Positions 10,501-19,525 of a DNA stretch of 64,000 nucleotides are shown here, piece by piece. The translations under genes were made by a program, and so were the position numbers. Under the pieces are notes generated by a model. It was given only the letters and a program-made list of their open reading frames with translations. It ran no database searches and had not been told where the DNA came from. Origin of the DNA: Cognataquiflexum aquatile (GTDB lineage Bacteria > Bacteroidota > Bacteroidia > Cytophagales > Cyclobacteriaceae); the NCBI RefSeq assembly GCF_003316845.1, contig NZ_QMIK01000007.1, forward strand, positions 124,001-188,000, given 5' to 3'. Each line of letters begins with the position of its first letter. The stretch's first letter is position 1.

Positions 10501-10737
10501 GTCTCCCATATTGCGGATATACAGCAAACTATCAGGATAACGCACATGCATTTCTGTCTCAAACTGCCCGTATTCCATCATCCTCGAGGCAAGGTTGTTA
10601 CCAATCAGGATAATGTGGGAGCCTTTGTTAAAATCAAGTGAATCGGATTTTTTGCATTGGTAAAAAATGGTGGAGACTAACAAAATCAAGGTGATTTGTA
10701 ACAATCTTTTGCCGTTGTTTTTGATTGGGTTTATCAT
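7570..10737 (-). CDS. PVC-type haem-binding protein: SGNH-like, beta-propeller, HEAT and cytochrome c
   Basis: This 1055-residue exported protein probably has a lipid anchor at cysteine 28. It starts with an SGNH/GDSL-like domain (about 40-270) in which the GDS block reads GNN (46-48) and the terminal DxxH block reads DGSQ, so it looks catalytically dead. A membrane-bound-dehydrogenase type beta-propeller follows (about 370-730: VATVPSYPHYRPGD, IDTDGDDKADK, FFAETSGPDVRWM, DWHNVLIGHMQHN). Then come HEAT-like helices (730-900) and a cytochrome c domain with CSTCH at 936-940. The order matches the planctomycete/verrucomicrobial haem-binding CxxCH family. It is probably periplasmic and oxidises a carbohydrate. 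It is divergent from the DUF1549/DUF1553 gene. Confidence 0.85.
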   Translation of the reverse strand: MINPIKNNGKRLLQITLILLVSTIFYQCKKSDSLDFNKGSHIILIGNNLASRMMEYGQFETEMHVRYPDSLLYIRNMGDGGDTPGFRPHSGRESPWAFPGAEEFQTEYANKSGSEGHFESPDEWLTRHQADVILAFFGYNESFQGVDGLDNYKGELDAFIKHTLKQQYNGKAAPKLAIISPIAFEDLSDIRDLPNGKKENENLALYTQAMKEVSEKNIVLFVDAFTPSQEWYDSSAEPLTIDGSQLNEEGYKKLAVLLADVVFGDDNPKAEEHRTLIHDMVMEKNWLWHNDYKIPNGVHVFGRRYAPFGPDNYPAELEKIRQMTAIRDEAIWKAAKGEKMDLAAADKNTRTLPPVETNYNPEQNGSTEYLYGQDALDKLTVPEGYKIEMFASEVEFPDLANPVQMSFDNKGRLWVATVPSYPHYRPGDARPNDKLIILEDTNSDGKADKQIIFADGLHLPMGFEIAPEGVYISQGTNLKILIDTDGDDKADKIETLLSGFDDHDTHHVISAFAADPSGSIYMAEGVFLHTNVETSYGPVRATNGGFYRFNPARSHLERTAQLSIPNPWGIAFDDWGQNFFAETSGPDVRWMMPGSVLPRYGEATHKSENLIEEAHKVRPTSGLEFVSSRHFPEEVQGDMLIANTIGFLGMKQHQVMDEGTGFITKFRQDIVKGSDRNFRPVDMEFAPDGSLYFIDWHNVLIGHMQHNARDPLRDHVHGRVYRITYPSRPLVTPAKVYGASIPELLDNLKLPEFRTRYRTRRELRGRDPKEVLPAIEAWVSKLDKNDPNYEHYLLEGLWVSWGLNKVDQKLLKQMLKAKDFRARAAAVRVLRYSGHQVNDQASLLMEAVKDENSRVRLEAIVAASWLPREKGLPILAEAEKMPLDKWSIHAHEAAVAHINGLSVREKKEETIKSKLTGSDLELYNMGKEIYARDGFCSTCHQNDGRGLSASLFPPLVGTPWVLGSEERLIKIVLKGLMGPITVSGREYPGQVPMTPYEGMLNDNEIAAVLTYVRNSFGNEAPPIRPDQVKEVRAKVADKKGFYSPAELLKDHPMEK

Positions 10738-11057
10738 ATGTGCTTTTCTTTATACATATTGCCCAAGATGGTACTCCCGGGAATTGGTGGTTTTTTGGAA
10801 TGATAAAAGTTTTTTTTATTTCCCGGTATTCTATCCTGTCATATCCTGTTTACAGGCCTGAACCCGGTTGGGGAATTTCCCTTTAAGGTATACACAGGGA
10901 ATTCAAATAGCAAACGGGAATTGGCAGTCGGCAAAAAGCTATTTTGAATGTTCTGCCGAAAAAGAGAAACGTGAAGGTACAGGATGGATTTTTATCCAAA
11001 AGAGAAGAAAATTAGGATTACGATTTATTAATCAAATCTATTCCGTTAAATTTTAAG
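10738..11057. other. Intergenic region between divergent cytochrome genes
   Basis: This 320-bp region must hold the promoters of the two divergent cytochrome gene sets. It contains a near-palindrome GGGGAATTTCCC near 10870 and two further GGGAATT copies within about 60 bp, which could be regulator sites but are unproven. A 62-codon open frame here has composition unlike the neighbours and no family resemblance, so I do not call it. Confidence 0.4.
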
Positions 11058-13439
11058 ATGATTTCAGAAGGCTTTTGGCTTTGGCAGTTTTTGGGGAGGC
11101 TCCATCCTATGGTGGTGCATTTTCCTATTGCCCTGCTGCTGTTTGGCGCTTTTCTTGAATTCTTTACGATTGGTAAATTCCAATCCAAATTACGGCCCGG
11201 CATCAACCTAATGGTTTTGGCAGGTGCTATATCCGTCTTGATAGCGGCTGTCTTTGGGCTTTTGCTGGCCACCAATGATGCTGTGGAAGGTGACCTGTTA
11301 GACCTACACCGATGGTTAGGAATTGGATCTGCGGTTTTTAGTGTAGCTGTACTTTACTTTTTGAATCAGGTTGGAAAGAAAAAACAAACCGGAAAAATAA
11401 AAGCTTACCGCGCAGTGCTATTTATAGCCGCATTTGGAGTCGGATTTTCGGGACATTTTGGAGCATCCTTGACACATGGCGAGGATTTTTTGACTGAAAC
11501 TTTCCCTTGGAACAACAGCAATTCTTATGATTCCGGCAGTTTTGACTTGGCTGCTTACGAAAGCGGTGCATCAGGATTAAGTCCTGAAAAGGAAATGCAG
11601 TTGATCGGGGAAGTCCGGACTGTCTTGGCGCATAACTGTTACAAATGCCACAGCGGCGCAAAGACCGAAGGCGAGCTGAGGTTGGATGAAAGGGAATTTG
11701 TCTTTCAAGGAGGAGAATCCGGTGCTGTTATTTCACCCGGAAATCCTGATGAAAGTGAGCTCTTCCGCAGGATCAACTTGCCAAAAAACCACAAAGATGT
11801 CATGCCTTCCAAAGGAAAGCATTTGAGCAAGGAGGAAATTGACCTGATCGGTTTTTGGATAGAAAAAGGCGCACCGTGGCCTGATGGTGCTGAGCAAAAA
11901 AGCGTCTATCGGGTAGCGGAATTGGCACCGAGAAAACCGGTATTACCACCACAATCTACCGGACTTGAAAATCCCATCGACCTTTGGGTGAATGCTTATT
12001 TCGAAGAAAACAACCTCACTTGGCAGACTGCAGTCGATGACAGGACTTACCTCCGCAGAATTTATCTAGATGTGGTTGGATTGGTTCCGAGCCCTGAAGA
12101 ATTGGAATTGTTTACCAAGGATTCCAATCCTGACAAAAGAGCTGTTTGGCTTCGGAAACTGCTTGACCGAAATGATGATTATGCCACTCATTGGCTGACG
12201 TTTTGGAATGATGCCCTGCGAAATGACTACACCGGAACCGGATACATCACCAATGGCCGCTACAATATCACCGATTGGCTCTACAAATCCCTGCAAAGCA
12301 ACAAACCCTATAATGTTTTTGTAAAAGAATTATTGAATCCGACCGACGCTTCCAAAGGATTTATTGAGGGAATCAGGTGGAGAGGAACAGTCAATGCAAG
12401 CCAACGAACTGAGATGCAGGCCGCCCAAAATGTGGGTCAGGTAATCTTGGGACTCAACCTCAAATGCGCCTCATGCCACGACAGCTTTATCAGCGACTGG
12501 AAATTGGAAGAAGCCTATGCTTTTGCCAATATTTTTGCCGATTCTACTTTGGAAGTCAGCAGGTGTGAAAAACCTATCGGAAAATTAGCAAGTACCAGGA
12601 TCCTTTGGGAAGAACTTGGCGAGATGGACAGCAGCGCCACCCGCTCAGAAAAATTGAGGCAGTTATCAGAATACCTCGTCCAACCGGCCAATGGTAGGAT
12701 GTACCGTACCATTGTCAACCGTATCTGGAAACAGATGATGGGCCGCGGCATGGTCGAGCCCGTGGACGAAATGGACAATGAACCTTGGAGTCAGGACCTT
12801 TTGGATTGGCTCGCATCGGATTTTGTAGAAAAAAACTATGACCTGAAGGAATTGATCTTCCTGATCGGCACTTCCAAAATCTACCAATCGCAATCATCCG
12901 GGGTGAAAAGTGCCGACCTTTTGGTTGCCGCCGATTATACTTTCAACGGGATGGTGAGGCGGAGAATGACCGCCGAGCAATTTTCAGATGCAGTCAGTCA
13001 GGTTTTCAGTCCTGTTTTTGAAGAAAAAGACCTCAAATACAATCCAAGTCAACTTCTTACGGAGCAAAGTTCCAATATCCACTTTACCCGGGCTTCCCTT
13101 GTCGCCAACAACAGCTTTCTCACCGCTTTGGGAAGGCCAAACCGGGAAATTGTCTCCACCAACCGTGATTCACAGGCGAGTTTGTTACAGGCTTTGGAAT
13201 TGACCAATGGCGAGCGACTCAACACTGTTTTGCAAAAAGGTGCAGCGCAGTGGAAAGAAAAATACAATTACGGACCCATCATTATTGAAGAGGTTTACAA
13301 CAAAGCTTTGCTCCGAAAACCAAGCAAAAAAGAAAGTGAAATCGCCTTAGCGGCTTTGGGAAACTCTCCGGATGTGGGTCAGATACAGGATTTCTTTTGG
13401 GCAATTGTATTGTTGCCTGAATTTCAGCTTATTTATTAA
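11058..13439 (+). CDS. DUF2231-like membrane / planctomycete cytochrome C / DUF1549 / DUF1553 protein
   Basis: This 793-residue protein starts with four hydrophobic segments (about 14-135: LGRLHPMVVHFPIALLLFG) of the DUF2231 type. A planctomycete-type cytochrome C domain follows, with CYKCH at 194-198 and VMPSKGKHLSKEE. DUF1549 begins near 320 (RTYLRRIYLDVVGLVPSPEE) and carries a second haem motif, CASCH, at 470-474. DUF1553 ends the protein (NRIWKQMMGRGMVEPVDEMD). These proteins usually occur with a DUF1501 partner, which is exactly the next gene, 15 bp downstream. The pair is common in Planctomycetes and Verrucomicrobia in polysaccharide loci; its biochemical role is not settled. It is probably a membrane-bound electron-transfer protein with periplasmic haem domains. 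Confidence 0.87.
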   Translation: MISEGFWLWQFLGRLHPMVVHFPIALLLFGAFLEFFTIGKFQSKLRPGINLMVLAGAISVLIAAVFGLLLATNDAVEGDLLDLHRWLGIGSAVFSVAVLYFLNQVGKKKQTGKIKAYRAVLFIAAFGVGFSGHFGASLTHGEDFLTETFPWNNSNSYDSGSFDLAAYESGASGLSPEKEMQLIGEVRTVLAHNCYKCHSGAKTEGELRLDEREFVFQGGESGAVISPGNPDESELFRRINLPKNHKDVMPSKGKHLSKEEIDLIGFWIEKGAPWPDGAEQKSVYRVAELAPRKPVLPPQSTGLENPIDLWVNAYFEENNLTWQTAVDDRTYLRRIYLDVVGLVPSPEELELFTKDSNPDKRAVWLRKLLDRNDDYATHWLTFWNDALRNDYTGTGYITNGRYNITDWLYKSLQSNKPYNVFVKELLNPTDASKGFIEGIRWRGTVNASQRTEMQAAQNVGQVILGLNLKCASCHDSFISDWKLEEAYAFANIFADSTLEVSRCEKPIGKLASTRILWEELGEMDSSATRSEKLRQLSEYLVQPANGRMYRTIVNRIWKQMMGRGMVEPVDEMDNEPWSQDLLDWLASDFVEKNYDLKELIFLIGTSKIYQSQSSGVKSADLLVAADYTFNGMVRRRMTAEQFSDAVSQVFSPVFEEKDLKYNPSQLLTEQSSNIHFTRASLVANNSFLTALGRPNREIVSTNRDSQASLLQALELTNGERLNTVLQKGAAQWKEKYNYGPIIIEEVYNKALLRKPSKKESEIALAALGNSPDVGQIQDFFWAIVLLPEFQLIY

Positions 13440-13454
13440 AAGGAAAAGGAAACA

Positions 13455-14885
13455 ATGAGAAAGGACCTGAACAGAAGGGATTTTTTGAAAAAAACCAGCG
13501 CAGCCGCCATCGCCGCCATGGCTGCCGGTGCTCCTTTTGCAGGTTTGATGTCCTCTTGTAATTCAAAAATCTCCATTCCCGCTACGGCGGACACGGTCAT
13601 TTTGCTTTTTATGGCCGGAGGAATGGCCCATACCGAAACCTTCGATCCCAAAAAACATACGCCATTCCGAAAAGGCATGCAATCAAGTGAAGTACTCAGT
13701 ACTTTCCCTTCAGTGCCGACAGTTTTGGACGGTATCCATTTTTCCGAAGGACTGGAATCCATCGGAAAAATCATGGACAAAGGAACCCTGATCCGCTCCT
13801 ATGTCGCTGCAGACCTCGGACATATTCTACATACACGCCACCAATACCATTGGCATACCTGCTACGAACCGCCGCAATCGGTGGTCGTGCCCCATCTCGG
13901 ATCGTGGATTGCCAAAGAATTGGGTCCGCTCAATCCTGTCATTCCCCCATTTATCAATATCGGTCAAAGATTTACTGTCGGGGAAGGAGAAGAGCTAAAG
14001 GCATTTCACAGTGCAGGATTTCTTGGGAGTGAGTTTGGACCATTTTTGATTCCTGATCCTACATCAGGTCTGGAAAGTGTAAGACCGCCGGTGGGAATGT
14101 CTACCAAAAGGTTTGAGTCCCGAAACCAACTTTATGAAAACCTGATCAAGGAAAGTGCGATGGGGGAATTTGGCAGTGATTACCAAAAGGAATCCCTCAA
14201 AAGATCCATGGAACAGGCTTATATGCTTTTGAATTCTCCCGAGGCCAAGGCTTTTGACCTGACTCAGGAACCAAAGGAAAGCTACGACAGATACAATACA
14301 GGAAGGTTTGGATTGGGATGTCTATTGGCAAAAAGACTGGTCGATCAGGGAGCGAGATTTATCAGCGTGACGACGGAATACGAACCTTTTTTCGGTTGGG
14401 ATACCCATGACAATGGCCATACCCGATTGAAAGACATGAAGAAAATGATCGATGCACCGATAGCTCAATTGATCAAAGACCTGGATGAAAGCGGTAGACT
14501 GGAACGCACGATGGTGATCGTCGCGAGTGAATTCAGCAGGGATATGCTTACTGAAGGCAGGCCTGACCTGAAAGTCTTGGATCAGGTAGAAGTTCCGGAA
14601 ATCATCGAAGACATGAAAAATTATGGCATGCATCGGCATTTTACCGATGGATGCTCGGTATTGATGTTTGGAGGAGGAATCAAAAGAGGTCATGTTTTTG
14701 GCAAAACTGCCGATGAGCGTCCCTGCAAAACCATAGAAAATCCCATCAAAATAAATGACCTCCACCAAACGGTTTACCATGCATTAGGCATTGCTCCTGA
14801 CACGAATTATATCATCGAGCAGCGGCCTTTCTATACCACGCCGGACGGACACGGAAAAGTGGAAATGCGATTGCTAAAGGGTTAG
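13455..14885 (+). CDS. DUF1501 protein, Tat-exported
   Basis: This 476-residue protein carries a twin-arginine signal (NRRDFLKK at 6-13, then an alanine-rich stretch and a cysteine near residue 33), so it is exported folded. The body is DUF1501, a fold related to alkaline phosphatase and sulfatase: FMAGGMAHTETFDPK, RHQYHWHTCYEP, GARFISVTTEYEPFFGWDTH, VIVASEFSRDM, MHRHFTDGCSVLMFGGG. The start is preceded by AGGAAAAGGA. It follows the DUF1549/DUF1553 cytochrome gene by 15 bp and almost certainly works with it. Export in folded form fits a metal-binding periplasmic enzyme. The substrate is unknown. Confidence 0.88.
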   Translation: MRKDLNRRDFLKKTSAAAIAAMAAGAPFAGLMSSCNSKISIPATADTVILLFMAGGMAHTETFDPKKHTPFRKGMQSSEVLSTFPSVPTVLDGIHFSEGLESIGKIMDKGTLIRSYVAADLGHILHTRHQYHWHTCYEPPQSVVVPHLGSWIAKELGPLNPVIPPFINIGQRFTVGEGEELKAFHSAGFLGSEFGPFLIPDPTSGLESVRPPVGMSTKRFESRNQLYENLIKESAMGEFGSDYQKESLKRSMEQAYMLLNSPEAKAFDLTQEPKESYDRYNTGRFGLGCLLAKRLVDQGARFISVTTEYEPFFGWDTHDNGHTRLKDMKKMIDAPIAQLIKDLDESGRLERTMVIVASEFSRDMLTEGRPDLKVLDQVEVPEIIEDMKNYGMHRHFTDGCSVLMFGGGIKRGHVFGKTADERPCKTIENPIKINDLHQTVYHALGIAPDTNYIIEQRPFYTTPDGHGKVEMRLLKG

Positions 14886-15025
14886 TCATACCAAAAGCTT
14901 CAAAAAGTATATCCATGAACGGTTTCACTTGAAAATCTATTTGAGTTAACTTGAAATGAAATTTCTATTACCATAAAACCCAATCAAACAAACCATCAAC
15001 CGAACAATTTCAAACCAAAAAAAAT

Positions 15026-17683
15026 ATGTCCTCCACCAAATTAACCTTAAAATTCCTCAGCCTTTTTTTGGTCACGGGAATTCTCTTTTCCTGTGGCAAA
15101 GGAACAGAAGAAGAAAGTAAACCCCTCCATCCCAAAGTCGCCAAATTAAAGCTTCCTGAAGGTTTCAAGGCCGAACATCTTTATAGCCCAGGAGAACATG
15201 GGCAGGGCTCTTGGGTCGGAATGACCTTCGATGACAAAGGCCGAATGGTCGTCACAGACCAATACGGATCTCTTTACCGTCTGGAAATCCCTGCGATCGG
15301 TTCGGACTCTTTGGCTCCTAAAGTGGAAAAACTGAAAATAGGCACCGGACCGGATGACAAGATCGGGATGGGTTTTGCTCAGGGTGTTCTTTTTGCCTTT
15401 AATAGCCTTTATGTCACCGTCAACCACAATGCCAACGAGGAATTTGAAAAAGGAACAGGCCTTTACAGACTTCAGGATCTGGACGGCGATGACCAATACG
15501 AACAGATTACCTTGATTAAATCGCTTCAGGGCGAACCCGGAGAACATGGTCCGCACAGCATGATTTTGTCACCTGACAAGAAGTCGATATTTATTGTAGC
15601 AGGAAACCATGTCGATGTGCCTGAAATGAATGCCTACAGAATCCCAAGGGTTTGGAATGAAGACAATGTATTTCCGGTGATCAAAGATCCCCGTGGACAT
15701 GCCAACAGCCGCATGGCACCCGGAGGATGGATTGCTCAAATCGATCCTGAAGGGAAAAATTGGGAGCTCTTCAGCGTGGGTTTCAGAAATGCCTACGACA
15801 TTGCTTTCAATGAATCCGGAGAATTGTTTACCTATGATTCGGACATGGAATGGGACTTTGGAATGCCTTGGTACCGACCCACCCGAATCTGCCATGTCAC
15901 AAGTGGAAGTGAGTTTGGCTGGAGAACAGGAAACCAAAAATGGTCGCCCAATTATCCTGATAACCTACCTGCTACATTGAATATCGGACAAGGATCACCC
16001 ACCAACGTGATGTTTGGAACAGGTGCAAAATTTCCTGAGAAATACCAAAAAGCACTGTATGCTTTCGATTGGAGTTTTGGGATCATTTATGCGGTCACCT
16101 TGACCCCATCAGGTGCTACTTATTCGGCCACAGCAGAGGAATTTATTTCAGGTTCACCGCTGGCATTGACCGATGGCGCCATCGGCCCCGACGGAGCGAT
16201 GTATTTTATGACCGGAGGACGAAGGTTGGAGTCTGATGTATACCGAGTGTATTACGCAGGGGATGAAAATACCGAAGTATCAAGCACATCTTCGGAAATT
16301 CCCGAAGCGCATCAAACCAGAAGAAAACTGGAAGAATTCCATACGGGCGGGCCAAAAGCAGGTGCGGTGGATTTTGTTTGGCCTTACCTGAAGGACGAAG
16401 ACAGGTTTATACAATATGCTGCAAGGGTCGCTTTGGAACACCAGCCAATCAGCGAATGGAAAGACAAAGCATTGGCTGAAAAAGATCCAAAAATCCTGAC
16501 CCAAGCCATGATTGCCATGGCAAGACATGCTGACAAATCCCAGCAGCCACAGATGCTTCAGGCAATGATGGGTGTAGATTATGGGAGTCTGAGCAATACA
16601 GATAAGCAAAACCTGATCCGTGCCTTTGAACTGACGCTGTTCAGGCAAGGCGTTCCTACAGGAGATTTGAAATCTCAGCTAGTGGCTTACCTGAATCCTA
16701 ATTTCCCTTCAAATGACAATCACCTTGACAGGGCCTTGAGTAAAGTCTTGGTCTATATCGATGCCCCTGACGCCGTTTCAAAAAGCATTGCTTTGTTGAA
16801 AACCGCCAAAGACGATGCGGATTATCAGAAGACATTTACTTCTTCTTCGGATTTGATCTTGAGAAATCCCCAATACGGATTGGACATCGCAGAGATGCTC
16901 TCAAGTGTCCCTCCTGCCCAACAATCCTATTTGGCTACGGTTTTGGGAAATGCCAAAGTCGGATGGACACCGGAATTGCGTGAGGAATATTTCACCTGGA
17001 TCCATGATGCCTTCCAATACAAAGGAGGCGTAAGCTATGTTGGATTTGTGGACAGGGCCAGAAAAATGGCTTTGACACATGTGCCCAAATCTGATTTTGA
17101 TAAATACAATGAAATGTCCGGGGCTTCCTTGCTGACCGGGAGTGGCAATGACCTTATCGTCAGCGATGTACAGCCTGTCGGTCCGGGAAGAAGATGGACT
17201 GTAGAGGAAGCATTGCCGTTGATGGCGAATCTTAAAGGAAGGGATTTGGTAAAAGGAAAAGCCATGTACGCTGCTACTTTATGTCAATCCTGCCACACGA
17301 TGAAAGGTGAAGGTGGAATAATCGGTCCCGATCTCACACAGTTAGGCACGAGGTTTTCTGCAAAAGACATTCTCGATGCGACCATCAATCCCAACAATAC
17401 CATCTCAGACCAATATGCCGCCACCATTTTCTATATGGCTGATGGAAGCTCGGTTTTGGGTAAACTGACTGATGAGGATGCGGACAAATATTTCATTTCC
17501 CAAAACCCATTTGCTCCGGATATGATCAGGGAAATCGCCAAAAAAGATGTCAAGAGCAAAAAACTCTCTGAAGTCTCCGTCATGATGCCGGGGATGATCA
17601 ATAGACTCAATGAGGAAGAGTTGAAAGACTTGGTGGCTTACCTGATCTCGGGCGGAAATGCCGACCATGAAGTGTATAAATAA
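15026..17683 (+). CDS. Beta-propeller / HEAT-like / haem-binding domain lipoprotein
   Basis: This 885-residue protein has a lipoprotein signal with cysteine 23 (GILFSC). A sugar-dehydrogenase-like propeller follows (about 40-410: PEGFKAEHLYSP, VGMTFDDKGRMVVTDQYG, GEHGPHSMILSPDKKSIF, WIAQIDPEGKNWELFSVGFR). Helical repeats span about 430-700. The C-terminal haem-binding domain of Pirellula/Verrucomicrobium type has CQSCH at 753-757 and IIGPDLTQLG, NPNNTISDQY. It follows the DUF1501 gene by 140 bp and precedes the DUF1080 gene by 35 bp. It is probably a periplasmic sugar-oxidising haemoprotein of this locus; the substrate cannot be read from sequence. Confidence 0.85.
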   Translation: MSSTKLTLKFLSLFLVTGILFSCGKGTEEESKPLHPKVAKLKLPEGFKAEHLYSPGEHGQGSWVGMTFDDKGRMVVTDQYGSLYRLEIPAIGSDSLAPKVEKLKIGTGPDDKIGMGFAQGVLFAFNSLYVTVNHNANEEFEKGTGLYRLQDLDGDDQYEQITLIKSLQGEPGEHGPHSMILSPDKKSIFIVAGNHVDVPEMNAYRIPRVWNEDNVFPVIKDPRGHANSRMAPGGWIAQIDPEGKNWELFSVGFRNAYDIAFNESGELFTYDSDMEWDFGMPWYRPTRICHVTSGSEFGWRTGNQKWSPNYPDNLPATLNIGQGSPTNVMFGTGAKFPEKYQKALYAFDWSFGIIYAVTLTPSGATYSATAEEFISGSPLALTDGAIGPDGAMYFMTGGRRLESDVYRVYYAGDENTEVSSTSSEIPEAHQTRRKLEEFHTGGPKAGAVDFVWPYLKDEDRFIQYAARVALEHQPISEWKDKALAEKDPKILTQAMIAMARHADKSQQPQMLQAMMGVDYGSLSNTDKQNLIRAFELTLFRQGVPTGDLKSQLVAYLNPNFPSNDNHLDRALSKVLVYIDAPDAVSKSIALLKTAKDDADYQKTFTSSSDLILRNPQYGLDIAEMLSSVPPAQQSYLATVLGNAKVGWTPELREEYFTWIHDAFQYKGGVSYVGFVDRARKMALTHVPKSDFDKYNEMSGASLLTGSGNDLIVSDVQPVGPGRRWTVEEALPLMANLKGRDLVKGKAMYAATLCQSCHTMKGEGGIIGPDLTQLGTRFSAKDILDATINPNNTISDQYAATIFYMADGSSVLGKLTDEDADKYFISQNPFAPDMIREIAKKDVKSKKLSEVSVMMPGMINRLNEEELKDLVAYLISGGNADHEVYK

Positions 17684-17718
17684 CAAGTGATATTTTCCAT
17701 ATTTAATCTAAAAACCAA

Positions 17719-18534
17719 ATGAAAAAGTCAGCCTTTTGGCAAAATACTTTTCCAATGATGACCCTTGTTTTAATCGGGTTGGCAGGATGCAACAATCCCG
17801 TACACAATACAGAAATGAAAAGCGGGGAAACGGGTATTGTCCCGCCAAGTGCAGCTCCTGAACCTACCGGATTCGTCTCCATCTTTGATGGAAAAAGTCT
17901 CTCAGGATGGGAAGGCGATTCCACTTATTGGCGGGTAGAGGACGGTAATATTGTAGGTGAAATTACGCCTGAGACCATTCTTGACGCAAATTCCTTTTTG
18001 ATTTGGCAAGGCGGTGAACCGGCGGATTTTGAACTCAAACTTGAAGTCAATATCACCAAGGACGGCAATTCCGGTATCAATTACAGGAGTGAAAGATTCA
18101 CAGAGCTTCCTTTTGCATTGCGCGGCTATCAGGCGGATATTGATGGCAAAAATGCCTACACGGGTCAAAACTACGAAGAAAGAAAGCGTACCACTTTGGC
18201 CTATATCGGGCAAAAAACCACCATCGACCCCCAAACTCCGGCAGGTGAATTACAGGGTAATATTGAGAGAAATGCCTGGAAAGGCCTTCGCGTTACTGGA
18301 GAATTGGGAGATGCGGATTCCCTGAGGACATTGATCAAAAGCGAAGATTGGAATATGATCCATCTTGTGGTCCAAGGTAATGTGATGAAGCACTTTGTCA
18401 ACGGCGTGCTGATCAGTGAAGTGGTGGATGAAGACACTGTCAACAGAAGTATGAAGGGGTTATTGGGAATTCAGGTCCATGTCGGTCCTCCGATGCAGGT
18501 CAAATTCCGGAATATCCAATTGAAGGAGCTTTAA
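17719..18534 (+). CDS. DUF1080 (3-keto-disaccharide hydrolase/lyase family) lipoprotein
   Basis: This 271-residue lipoprotein has its lipid-anchored cysteine at 24 (LIGLAGC) and one DUF1080 domain from about residue 52: FVSIFDGKSLSGWEGD, YWRVEDGNIVGE, DFELKLEVNITKDGNSGINYRS, ALRGYQADID. DUF1080 is a lectin-like jelly roll. Characterised members cleave glycosides whose sugar has been oxidised at C3. That activity needs a 3-dehydrogenase, and a Gfo/Idh/MocA oxidoreductase and several haem dehydrogenases are encoded nearby, so a 3-keto-glycoside route is a reasonable inference. It is the last gene of the plus-strand set, followed by a strong terminator. Confidence 0.88.
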   Translation: MKKSAFWQNTFPMMTLVLIGLAGCNNPVHNTEMKSGETGIVPPSAAPEPTGFVSIFDGKSLSGWEGDSTYWRVEDGNIVGEITPETILDANSFLIWQGGEPADFELKLEVNITKDGNSGINYRSERFTELPFALRGYQADIDGKNAYTGQNYEERKRTTLAYIGQKTTIDPQTPAGELQGNIERNAWKGLRVTGELGDADSLRTLIKSEDWNMIHLVVQGNVMKHFVNGVLISEVVDEDTVNRSMKGLLGIQVHVGPPMQVKFRNIQLKEL

Positions 18535-18682
18535 GTTTCATAGTCATCCGCTTCTTTGAAAGAAACCCAATATTTCTCTTCAGACAGGACGGAAGTCGGA
18601 AGTCCGATGTACCGGACATTTTGGTCTTCTGCCATGATTTAAGCTGATTTATCATTTTACTTGCATGATTTTTATAAAATTA

Positions 18683-18720
18683 AAAAAGGTCCAATATGAT
18701 AAAACATGTTGGACCTTTTT
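18683..18720. terminator. Bidirectional rho-independent terminator
   Basis: The arms at 683-698 (AAAAAGGTCCAATATG) and 705-720 (CATGTTGGACCTTTTT) of the 18-kb block pair over 16 positions with one wobble and a six-base loop. A-run and T-run flanks make it usable from both sides. It separates the converging DUF1080 and NIPSNAP genes. Confidence 0.88.
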
Positions 18721-18739
18721 CTTTCACCACTATCGAATT

Positions 18740-19525
18740 CTAGATGTCCGAATAGTCAGTCGGGTAAAGAAGTCGGGTATCATTTTTGGAAACCGTATTT
18801 TGGTATTCCTCCATCACTTTCATCCTGTCCCAATCAGGATCTGTTCCAAATGCTTTCCAATGCGCATCCCTTGATTCCATATTGGTAAATGTGGTCATGT
18901 ACATCAGATTTGGCATTTGGGCACCGGCCAAAGTCTCGGCAAAAAATACAGGATTGAAATCCAATTTGAAGAAAATATCTATTTCTCCCTCATTGAACAT
19001 TTTTACTTTCTGTCTATACAATCTTTCGGTCGCAGCCTCATAACTTCTCAATTCGTAAATTCTGTCTTTTTTTGGCCCCTCTACTTTTGATTCCATGAAC
19101 CTTGCCATTCCCGAAAAAGCCTGCAAAAACGCAGTTTCTATTCTTTTGTATGGGGGATTATTGTGAGGCGCATTGATATAGTCCTTTCCCGCGACTAGAT
19201 AGGCAGCATCCTTATCCAATTTGGATTGAAGGCCCACATATTGCTTCAAGGACTTATACGGAATCCATACATATATTTTTTTACCGGCATCGGGTGGGGT
19301 CGCAATCGGTTTGAAAACCCCGACTTTTTCGATTCCATTTCTATGCAAAGCGGGCAACAGGGCATTTTGCAGGTAATTGTCAATCTGGCTTTCCTGGTTT
19401 TTGCTATCTATGTGATAAATCTTCAATTCGTAATAATCTCTTTTACTGCTTTGGGCTAAAAGCTCCGAAGCGAAAAAGAAGCAAATAATCCCAAGGAGGA
19501 TCGGAAGTGATGTGTTGATTTTCAT
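18740..19525 (-). CDS. NIPSNAP family secreted protein
   Basis: This 261-residue protein has a signal peptide ending near ELLAQS and two ferredoxin-like NIPSNAP repeats. The first begins YYELKIYHI and the second YELRSYEAATERLYRQKVKMF; the second continues with an FFAETLAGAQMPNLMYMTTF block. NIPSNAP proteins are dimeric alpha/beta barrels, often found in Bacteroidota sugar loci, with no agreed reaction. A second member starts at 63361 in this window. It faces the DUF1080 gene across a shared terminator and is transcribed alone. The location between keto-sugar genes suggests, but does not prove, a role with carbonyl intermediates in the periplasm. Confidence 0.85.
   Translation of the reverse strand: MKINTSLPILLGIICFFFASELLAQSSKRDYYELKIYHIDSKNQESQIDNYLQNALLPALHRNGIEKVGVFKPIATPPDAGKKIYVWIPYKSLKQYVGLQSKLDKDAAYLVAGKDYINAPHNNPPYKRIETAFLQAFSGMARFMESKVEGPKKDRIYELRSYEAATERLYRQKVKMFNEGEIDIFFKLDFNPVFFAETLAGAQMPNLMYMTTFTNMESRDAHWKAFGTDPDWDRMKVMEEYQNTVSKNDTRLLYPTDYSDI

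Noticed and set aside
10868-11056. A 62-codon frame in the divergent promoter region
   Set aside because: Composition differs from neighbouring genes, it contains repeat-like GGGAATT segments and shows no domain; more likely promoter DNA.
18531-18635. A 34-codon minus-strand frame (MAEDQNVRYIGLPTSVLSEE) overlapping the DUF1080 stop
   Set aside because: It reads like a protein tail but has an in-frame stop just upstream, sits between a stop and a terminator, and no source gene could be identified.
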